NCBI RefSeq assembly: GCF_005771675.1
Contig: NZ_VAJM01000002.1
Location: 434,001-498,000, forward strand
Length of the DNA stretch: 64,000 nucleotides
Direction: 5' to 3'
Origin: Hymenobacter jeollabukensis
GTDB taxonomy: Bacteria > Bacteroidota > Bacteroidia > Cytophagales > Hymenobacteraceae
A program made the translations under genes and the position numbers. The notes under the pieces are model-generated. The model was given only the letters and a program-made list of their open reading frames with translations, made no database searches and had not been told where the DNA came from. Below are positions 39,601 to 45,244 of the stretch, one piece after another (within the stretch, counting starts at the first letter, position 1; every line of letters starts with the position of its first letter).

Positions 39601-40136
39601 TGGCCGGCGGCAGCAGCATGGGCGCCATCGAGCGGATTTCCAAGGCCGTGCTCAAAGCCGTAACCGGCGTGGAGCCCCCGCAGAATTTCCGCGTCATCCT
39701 GGCCGACAACCCCAAGGAAGCCACCACCAACGGCGGCGTGCTGTTCGAGGAAAGCCAGTCGGTACCCGACGTGGACAGCATCAAGAACATCCGCCTACTC
39801 GGCTCGGAAGCCGGCCCCGAAATCGGTGGCCTGCGCCTGAAAGCCCGCGGCGTGGACGCCGACATGCGCGCGGCCGTGCTCGACAACATGCGCAAGTTCC
39901 TGGAGCTGGTGCTCGTCAACGAAGACGTAGCCCCGCTCATGCGCGAAGTCGGGGTGGACATCGACCGGGCCCGCGTGCTCGACTTCATGACCCGCGAGGT
40001 GGAGGACAGCCTGAACCTGGGGCTGCACCAGCTGGAGCGCACCCTGGGCTCGGAGGAAACCCTGCCCGAGACGCTGTTCTTCCTGCCGCTGAAGCAGTCC
40101 TTGTTCAACCTCGGCCGGGACTTGCTGCAAGGCTAA
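36669..40136 (+). CDS. Large actin/Hsp70-superfamily ATPase-like protein
   Basis: An 1155-residue cytoplasmic protein. The C-terminal half has an actin/Hsp70 ATPase core: phosphate-1 loop FAVDFGTTNTHIAY (D593), phosphate-2 loop VNIDIGGGTTDLLVFA (D826) and an adenosine-type motif CFSGKGSLYL (G969). The spacing of 233 residues between phosphate loops fits Hsp70-like cores. There is no DnaK substrate-binding domain; instead about 580 N-terminal residues of unknown fold precede the ATPase, and a helical tail (about 1060-1155) follows. Domain order is thus reversed from chaperones. It lies in the tubulin-like/MotAB-like cluster and is flanked by inverted REP-like elements. It may act as an assembly ATPase or filament; unproven. 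Confidence 0.75.
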   Translation: MPKVLRLHNSGSQQIQGWQQTGPLTSTEINTITDPTGGRTRNLAVSIPTPFARMHLFETAFDFVAREGSRNPNSVYHELVSHYWDLLELLYNHHLYSQAGRRITLRRWNAEAELGRMQQDPNTRLLGETLRLFWQDERFRETPDLYLIFYESPGLAGGPRLLGGTSPLTLLFTAPAVPVLDVERPRAGGRYFDQQYVALEQRDPQFQDFVYELFLTFPRLQDRNFAHRVFAVLDRNRISQMQLTGDRNAQQFSTRYPGLTDAQGNPAYVRNIPLPGRADQTAVVSSDLFIQPTRDLAPGQVKPLVLRPNLAMGGVNYLNGQPWDDRTVVPYVDEQPMSSRVLPGKGFKYPYLTVGDLLADSLVELPYELNGERYHTGRVTFQYGADSQGRARFPYLLPLQPAFFEYFTEHDLAELLHFTIDLNHVRVSLRVPVQQGRFITLERSYYTNPQNPKDELGREIPEKGRIVRANVGLGVFPFYKFRQQPEYNDLYKVMLVDADNGPAQLQKQYAVEFFVGGERITDQGAARRATRYERTRKSISTAGSTYYEVTGTHFDVAELVCPAGPGLPPARGLMVPRWKELDRGTRRFTFAVDFGTTNTHIAYSDGPSSHPRPLSIGELDQQVIWLHAPLPDLGLSPYQRYRQGAQQLWAQIAELQNREFVPSFVGEGGAAYAFPVRTAVCETSTFPNEPARVLGNINIGFSINTENTAELPQNRFVTNLKWSAELDPSGVTRIEAFFREVMLLLKHKTALNGGIMEDTRVVWFAPLSFDAFLRNQFKDKWDQAFQQVFRTRRETLTLTESVAPYYYLTATNQVVPSRDENVVNIDIGGGTTDLLVFADSRPAYSTSFRFAGNDLWGDGYARVQGAPKQNGLLRLGVGHVESLPDSEQNQEFKGYLRAALSNNDFGSADVTSLLFLYDEALRFSQSLALGKGRQLRVLFYLHYTSIIYHVGQLTQHLGLKLPRYLCFSGKGSLYLRLLAGGSSMGAIERISKAVLKAVTGVEPPQNFRVILADNPKEATTNGGVLFEESQSVPDVDSIKNIRLLGSEAGPEIGGLRLKARGVDADMRAAVLDNMRKFLELVLVNEDVAPLMREVGVDIDRARVLDFMTREVEDSLNLGLHQLERTLGSEETLPETLFFLPLKQSLFNLGRDLLQG

Positions 40137-40150
40137 GCCAGAACGTCAAG

Positions 40151-40210
40151 CTCCCCTCCTCAGACGAGGAGGGGACGCTTTGGCCGCAGGCCAAAGCCGG
40201 GGTGGTTGAC
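40151..40210 (-). repeat. REP-like element (inverted) after the actin-like gene
   Basis: ctcccctcctcagacgagga hairpin, a second hairpin (tttggcc gca ggccaaa), then ccggggtggttgac, the reverse complement of the outer part of 36590-36637. Inner hairpins differ between copies. Confidence 0.8.
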
Positions 40211-40254
40211 GGGCGTCCGTGCCGTTGGGATGCCGGAGAATCAAGTTGTGCCGC

Positions 40255-40641
40255 ATGAAAGAAGACCCTCTGACCGCCTTCATCTACGCCAACCAACTGG
40301 CCTCCGTGATGAACCAGACCAAGTGGCGGGAGCTGGCGGATGCGCTGACCTCGAACCCCGCGTTTGAGCCCGAAGTGCGCGTGCAGTACCTGCTGGATGA
40401 CCGCCCGGACGGCTTTGGGCTCCTCGAATGGGACAGCGTGCGGCACCGCGACAGTCGGTTTATCGAGTGGATGGACATTGACCCCGTCCGGCGCCAGCGG
40501 GTCGGCCGGCTGGTCGACGACACCCGGACGGACTTCACGCCCTGGGTGAAATCGGCTCTGGAACGGCATTCGATACCATTCACGGAGCAGGACGGGCTCT
40601 TTCGGATTTACGGCTATCTACGACCTAATGCTGCCGGCTAG
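40255..40641 (+). CDS. DUF6678-like small cytoplasmic protein
   Basis: From the ATG at 40255 the 128-residue product reads MKEDPLTAFIYANQLASVMNQTKWRELADALTS, then FGLLEWDSVRHRDSRFIEWMDIDPV and a C-terminal ALERHSIPFTEQDGLFRIYGY. The M-N-x-T-K-W opening and the W/D-rich middle resemble DUF6678 proteins, seen in immunity-gene clusters; this recognition is from memory and tentative. No signal peptide. It follows the actin-like gene's REP element and precedes a lipoprotein by 5 bp. Confidence 0.5.
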   Translation: MKEDPLTAFIYANQLASVMNQTKWRELADALTSNPAFEPEVRVQYLLDDRPDGFGLLEWDSVRHRDSRFIEWMDIDPVRRQRVGRLVDDTRTDFTPWVKSALERHSIPFTEQDGLFRIYGYLRPNAAG

Positions 40642-40646
40642 CCCGT

Positions 40647-41123
40647 ATGAAAACCAAGCTGCTCCTGCTCCTACTGCTGCCGCTACTCGGGCTTACGGCC
40701 TGCTTCTGGGGCGACGACTGGGACACCGAGCACCTGACCGGCCGTTACTACGTGCTTGGCGACGGGCCCAACTGGGGTAAAACCGACTGGCATAATGCTC
40801 AGCTATATTTTGAAGATGAACAGTTTGGGTACGTCGAGCCACTCATCCGGCCCAATATTGCCGCCGTACGCTTCAACGAGGATTTTATCGTTGTCGAAAC
40901 CGCTAAGCTGGTAGCCACGCGCCAACAGGCGCGCATTGACCGGCAGTATTATCTTGTCCCCATCTGGCAGGGCCAGAGCCATTTTCAGGCCGTGAAACTG
41001 GTAGAAGGCCCTTTCGACCGACCAACCTGCTACCGGGAGCTGGCCCGGCGCCACGGCGACACCCTGTTGCCGGAAACCCGCCGGTTTTTCACCCCCGAAG
41101 CCAGTGACTTCTCCAAACTCTGA
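40647..41123 (+). CDS. Hypothetical lipoprotein of the cluster
   Basis: A 158-residue lipoprotein: MKTKLLLLLLLPLLGLTAC with Cys19, followed by FWGDDWDTEHLTGRYYVLGDG and a compact beta-rich domain (FGYVEPLIRPNIAAVRFNEDFIVVETAKL, QYYLVPIWQ). No family recognised. It starts 5 bp after the DUF6678-like gene and stops 4 bp before the signal-anchor protein gene, so it is probably translated from the same message. Confidence 0.6.
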   Translation: MKTKLLLLLLLPLLGLTACFWGDDWDTEHLTGRYYVLGDGPNWGKTDWHNAQLYFEDEQFGYVEPLIRPNIAAVRFNEDFIVVETAKLVATRQQARIDRQYYLVPIWQGQSHFQAVKLVEGPFDRPTCYRELARRHGDTLLPETRRFFTPEASDFSKL

Positions 41124-41127
41124 TTCC

Positions 41128-42654
41128 ATGAGGATTTCCCCCCGCCTCACCGCCCTGCTGACGGGCCTGCTGCTTTCCGCTTCCGCCGCCTCCCAGGCCC
41201 AGACCACGCCCGGCCAGGCCACGCTGGAAGAGAAAAAGGTGCAGATCTGGTGCGCCACCGTCCGTTACGTGTACAACGACAACGGCCGCTCCAACCTGAA
41301 CAATACCCTGCGCTGCGACGGCACACTCAAAGCCTTCGAAGGCAGCATCCGGGCCGACAGCCAGCGGGTGTACTCGCTGGTGTACCAGCCGCTGGAAGGC
41401 AAGGGCGTGATGTACAAGGGCCTGGGCTCGGATCAGTCGCGGCTGCAGCGGCTGGCCAAGGAAATCATCAACAAGCTCGGCGGCTCGCCCCAGCGGCGCA
41501 AGGACCCCGCCCGCATGGCTCAGCTCAACCGGCTGCAGGCGGCCCTGACGGGCTACGTGGAGCAGGGCACGCCCATTCCCGGCGACATCGGGCAGGTGAA
41601 TGCCGATGCGGCCGAGGCTACCTACGACAGCACCGCCACCGAAGCCCCGGAAAGCCTGGCACCCGCCGATGCCGGCGAAGCCGAAACCACCACGGCCGTG
41701 CCCGCGCAAACGGCCTCCGCCGACAGCCCGATGACCAGGCTGTTTGGCCCCATCGCGCTGATTCTGTCTTTGCTGAGCCTGGTGCTCTGGTTCCTGGAGC
41801 GGCGGGTGCTGCGCAACCACATCGACGAGCTGAAGAACCGGGCCTCGCGCCACCGCAACGAGCTGGACTCCATGAAGCACAACGGCAGTCGGGGCCAGGG
41901 CCCGGAAACCGTGGCGGCCGAGCTGACCTTCAGCCAGCGTCGGCAGATTGAGGAGCTGGTAGAGCGGCTGGTGCAGCAGCGCCTGGCCGAGCAGCAGCCC
42001 CACGGCCGCGCCGCGGCCGAAGCCAATTCGGCTATACCCGCCAAACCCGCCGCGCCTTCCATTGATGTGCGCAAGGCGGCGCCCGCGCCCCCGTCAGCCC
42101 CGGCTCCGCGCCCGGCTCAGGCGCCGGTAGCGCCGCCCGTGGCGCAGGCTCCGGTGCAGCCCGTGATGGAGGTGCCCGCGCCGCCCGCCGCCATTCCGGC
42201 CGGGCCGCCCTCAGCCGCGGCGGTGGAGGAATTTGATTCGCTGGTACCGCCGGTGCAGCTGCCGCAGCCGGCGCCCCCGGCGCCCGTGCCAGTGGCGCCC
42301 GCGCCCGTTACGCCGCACCAGCCCGAGCCGATGCCGCTGGGCAAGTTCTACGTGAAGGTGCCCGTCAACGGGGGCTTCTCCGACTACGACCTGCACACGG
42401 TGGCCCAGCACGACAGCATCTACGAAATCACACCCGATCCGCAGCGGCCCGACGTGGCCTCGTTCCGCATCAACCCCGACCCGCAGGTGCACCCCTACGC
42501 CATCCAAAGCGCCCAGTACTCCCTGCGTGAAGCCTGCCGCTACCAGCCGCCGACGGGGCCGGCCATCCGCATCATCACCGAAGAGCCAGGGCAGCTGCGC
42601 AAGGTGGGCCCGGCCTGGCAGATCGAGCAGAAAGCCGCTATTCGGTTTGAGTAG
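41128..42654 (+). CDS. Single-pass envelope protein with Pro/Ala-rich linker
   Basis: From the ATG at 41128 the product is 508 residues. A signal peptide (MRISPRLTALLTGLLLSASAASQAQ) is followed by an exported domain (about 26-200), a transmembrane helix (about 206-226, FGPIALILSLLSLVLWFLE), a positively charged coiled-coil (about 227-295), a long Pro/Ala-rich linker (about 300-400, with PAPPSAPAPRPAQAPVAPP), and a compact C-terminal domain (about 405-508, KFYVKVPVNGGFSDYDLH ... YQPPTGPAIRIITEEPG). If topology is as read, the N-domain is periplasmic and the C-domain cytoplasmic, linked across the membrane. Neither domain is recognised. It precedes the MotA-like gene. Confidence 0.65.
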   Translation: MRISPRLTALLTGLLLSASAASQAQTTPGQATLEEKKVQIWCATVRYVYNDNGRSNLNNTLRCDGTLKAFEGSIRADSQRVYSLVYQPLEGKGVMYKGLGSDQSRLQRLAKEIINKLGGSPQRRKDPARMAQLNRLQAALTGYVEQGTPIPGDIGQVNADAAEATYDSTATEAPESLAPADAGEAETTTAVPAQTASADSPMTRLFGPIALILSLLSLVLWFLERRVLRNHIDELKNRASRHRNELDSMKHNGSRGQGPETVAAELTFSQRRQIEELVERLVQQRLAEQQPHGRAAAEANSAIPAKPAAPSIDVRKAAPAPPSAPAPRPAQAPVAPPVAQAPVQPVMEVPAPPAAIPAGPPSAAAVEEFDSLVPPVQLPQPAPPAPVPVAPAPVTPHQPEPMPLGKFYVKVPVNGGFSDYDLHTVAQHDSIYEITPDPQRPDVASFRINPDPQVHPYAIQSAQYSLREACRYQPPTGPAIRIITEEPGQLRKVGPAWQIEQKAAIRFE

Positions 42655-42698
42655 CGTAATTTGTCTGGCATCCTGAGCGCGGACTTGCCCCGCTGGGT

Positions 42699-42785
42699 CG
42701 TCATGCTGAGCTTGTCGAAGCATCTCTACCGCTTCGTTCGGACGAAACCGTTCGGTAGAGATGCTTCGCTCAGGCTCAGCATGAC
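42699..42785. repeat. REP-like palindrome, compact copy
   Basis: Left arm 42699-42733 is identical to the element at 35859-35893; right arm (about 42752-42785) is its inverse with one extra base. The loop is about 18 nt. It lies between the single-pass protein and the MotA-like gene. Confidence 0.85.
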
Positions 42786-42843
42786 GTTCTTATGTGGCCG
42801 GCTTCCGGTTAGGATGAGCGGCCTCTTTCACTGACTCGCTTTT

Positions 42844-44307
42844 ATGCTCGAAATAATTCTCGAAGTCGCCGTGGTGGCCATCATCGTGGGCCTGCAGATC
42901 CGCACGTTTCTGCGGACGCGCACCCAGGTGGCCCGGCTGGCGGCCCTGTATCCGCCCAAGGACACGCTGCGGGTGGAGCGTCGCCTCGTCACGCCCGACG
43001 GCACGGTGGACCTGCCCGACTACGCCGCCGACGCCCCGGCCGACGCCTACGCCGTGGACATCATCCGCACCGATGAAGTGTCGGCCGACTTCCGCGAAAT
43101 CGTGGTGGATACCAACGCCTACCTGCGCCACAACAAGGGCGCGGCGGCCGATTTCAACATTCTCAAGGACATTGCCGCCCGGCAGGCGCAGGGCCCCGAG
43201 TCGGCGGTGCAGGCCAACGTGGCCACGCCCCTGTACCTGGGCTTGCTCGGCACCTTCCTGGGCGTGATTCTGGGGCTGGTGAGCATTGCCCGCCACGGCG
43301 TAACCGACGATACCTCGCTCACGCCCTTCCTCACTGGCGTGCTCATTGCCATGACGGGCTCGTTTATGGGCCTGCTGCTCACGCTCATCGGCAACAACCT
43401 GCTGCGCAACGCCCGCCAGCAGCGCGACTACCGCCAGAACCAGTACTTCACCTTCCTGCAGGCCCGGCTGCTGCCCATTCTGCACAACGACATGTCGGCC
43501 AGCCTGAGCACCCTGAAGGGCGTGCTCGACGCCTTCAGCCAGGATTTCGTGGGTAAGGTCACCTTGTTCGAGCCCATCCTGAACACCATCACCGAGAACA
43601 TCCGGGTGCAGCGCGACTTCCTGGTGAAGCTGGAGGAAGTGGGCTTCGACAAGATGGCCCAGGCCAACCTGGCCGTATTCGACAAGGTGCGCGAGTCGGC
43701 GGAGCTGTTCGGGCAGTTCACGGCCTACCAGCAGCAGCTCAACCAGATGCTCGACAAGGGCGCCGAGTCGGGCCGCGTGGTGGGCGGCATCCTGGACCGG
43801 CTGACGGGCTTCGAGCGCGGCATCAACAACCTGGGCCAGTACATCGGCCAGCACGACAACGTGATTCAGCGTCAGCTCGACTTCTTCCAGCGCCACCAGA
43901 CGGAGATGAGCAACATCGCGGCCCGCTCGGAGCAGTACTTCGACGAGGCCTCGCTGCACCTGACCGACCTGATGCGCCGCCGCCTGGAGCACCACGAGCG
44001 CGACGCCCAGCAGGCCTACGACAAGTGGGGCGAGTATTTCCGCCGCCTCAACCAGGACAACGCCTTTGAGCGCATCATGCGCCAGCTCGACCCGCTCAAG
44101 GACGTGAAAACCAACCAGGAAGCCCTGGCGCGTGACGTATCGGCCACCCAGCGGGAGCTGCTGCGCAAGATCGAGCTGGACGGGCAGGTGGACGCCAAGC
44201 TGCTGGAGCAGCTGACGATGATGAACAAGATTCTGCGCGTAGCCACGGCCAAAAACCGCTGGCAGCGCGGCATGGATAAGCTGTTCGGCGGGGTGAAAGA
44301 GGAATGA
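42844..44307 (+). CDS. MotA/TolQ/ExbB-like channel protein with long coiled-coil tail
   Basis: 487 residues. TM1 is N-terminal (LEIILEVAVVAIIVGLQI, about 2-19), a cytoplasmic domain follows, then TM2 (TPLYLGLLGTFLGVILGLVSIA, about 128-149) and TM3 (LTPFLTGVLIAMTGSFMGLLLTLIGNNLL, about 159-187), which carry the MotA/ExbB/TolQ pore signature. The remaining 300 residues are a cytoplasmic helical tail with heptad-like Leu/Val and many Gln, Glu and Arg, much longer than in ExbB/TolQ and like ZorA tails. With the next gene it should form a proton- or sodium-driven 5:2 motor unit, by family analogy. The downstream gap holds a snap-back repeat. Confidence 0.78.
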   Translation: MLEIILEVAVVAIIVGLQIRTFLRTRTQVARLAALYPPKDTLRVERRLVTPDGTVDLPDYAADAPADAYAVDIIRTDEVSADFREIVVDTNAYLRHNKGAAADFNILKDIAARQAQGPESAVQANVATPLYLGLLGTFLGVILGLVSIARHGVTDDTSLTPFLTGVLIAMTGSFMGLLLTLIGNNLLRNARQQRDYRQNQYFTFLQARLLPILHNDMSASLSTLKGVLDAFSQDFVGKVTLFEPILNTITENIRVQRDFLVKLEEVGFDKMAQANLAVFDKVRESAELFGQFTAYQQQLNQMLDKGAESGRVVGGILDRLTGFERGINNLGQYIGQHDNVIQRQLDFFQRHQTEMSNIAARSEQYFDEASLHLTDLMRRRLEHHERDAQQAYDKWGEYFRRLNQDNAFERIMRQLDPLKDVKTNQEALARDVSATQRELLRKIELDGQVDAKLLEQLTMMNKILRVATAKNRWQRGMDKLFGGVKEE

Positions 44308-44313
44308 GTTGTT

Positions 44314-44426
44314 AGTTGTCAGTTGCGGGTTGTCAGTATGTTCTGTCGATAGGCAGAATGCTGGCTACTCGTTACCGACAAACAGAATGTTAATGCCTGA
44401 CAACCGACAACCCGCAACTGACAACT
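44314..44426. repeat. Snap-back repeat between the MotA-like and MotB-like genes
   Basis: Arms 44314-44334 and 44406-44426 are perfect 21-bp inverted copies built on gttgtcag words; the loop is 71 nt. It lies inside what should be one operon, so it may shape relative expression. Confidence 0.85.
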
Positions 44427-44431
44427 GATTA

Positions 44432-45118
44432 ATGGCCGACGACCAGCAACGCTCCGACTTCTTCTGGCCCAGCTACGTGGACCTGATGACCAGCCTCTTC
44501 ATCGTGATGCTGGTCTTGTTCGTGTACAGCTTCAAGCTGTTTCGGGACCGGGAGGAAAGCCAGAAGCGGCTGCTGGGCGAGCTGAAAGTGAAGGCCCAGG
44601 AGCTGGAGCAGATTCAGCGCATCCGCGAGTCTTTGCGGCGGCTGGAGGGCGACTATTTCCGCTACGACCCGCAGAATGAGCGCTACGAGCTGCGCGTGGA
44701 CGTGCAGTTTAAGTCGGGCCGCGACGAAATCCAGGACCAGTACAAGCCCACGCTGCTGCGCGCCGGCCGGCTGCTGCAGGAGCGCCTGCGCGCCATCCAG
44801 ACGACGCTGCCGGTGCGCTACCTGGTCATCGTGGAAGGCATGGCCGCCCGCCACCTCTACAACGACGCCCTGAACCGGCAGGAAGAGCAGTTCTCGTACC
44901 AGCTCAGCTACCGCCGCGCCCTGAACCTGTCGAACCTCTGGGTGCAGAACGGGCTCAACTTCAACCAGAACCGCAACATCGAGCTGATCATCGGCGGCAG
45001 CGGCTTCTACGGCTCCGGCCGCTACCCCATGCAGCGCGGGCAGGAGGAACGCAACAAACGCTTCCTGATTCAGATTATCCCCAAAATCGGGAAGGTGGCC
45101 ACCGAAACGGTGCGGTGA
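44432..45118 (+). CDS. MotB/OmpA-like stator partner
   Basis: A 228-residue protein with a single N-terminal membrane helix FFWPSYVDLMTSLFIVMLVLFVYSF; Asp17 in Y-V-D-L-M-T aligns with the ion-binding Asp of MotB (Y-A-D-F-M-T) and ZorB. A coiled region (about 35-70) leads to an OmpA-like domain (about 80-220): VQFKSGRDEIQDQYKPTLLRAGRLL, SYRRALNLSNLWVQNGL, and N-K-R-F at the end in place of NRRV. The G-H-T-D segment of typical OmpA domains is replaced by GMAARHLYND. Expected partner: the MotA-like protein just upstream. It probably couples ion flow to motion and anchors to cell wall; both inferred. Confidence 0.78.
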   Translation: MADDQQRSDFFWPSYVDLMTSLFIVMLVLFVYSFKLFRDREESQKRLLGELKVKAQELEQIQRIRESLRRLEGDYFRYDPQNERYELRVDVQFKSGRDEIQDQYKPTLLRAGRLLQERLRAIQTTLPVRYLVIVEGMAARHLYNDALNRQEEQFSYQLSYRRALNLSNLWVQNGLNFNQNRNIELIIGGSGFYGSGRYPMQRGQEERNKRFLIQIIPKIGKVATETVR

Positions 45119-45119
45119 G

Positions 45120-45193
45120 GTAGGGTGAGCTTTCAGCTCGCCTAGGCCCGCCCATTTTCGTTCCGGGCAACGCGAACTGAAAGTTCGCGCTAC
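45120..45193. repeat. REP-like inverted repeat (gaactgaaagttcgcg)
   Basis: Left arm 45120-45141 and right arm 45172-45193 are imperfect inverted copies around a 30-nt loop, at the end of the MotAB-like cluster. Confidence 0.7.
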
Positions 45194-45244
45194 ATCGACT
45201 TGATCCGCCGTATTTTGCCCTCGTCCGTATTCCCCTACCTCATC

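Noticed and set aside
42844-45118. Zorya anti-phage defence system
   Set aside because: Only ZorA/ZorB-like parts are seen. No ZorC, ZorD helicase or ZorE nuclease lies nearby, so the Zorya name is not justified.
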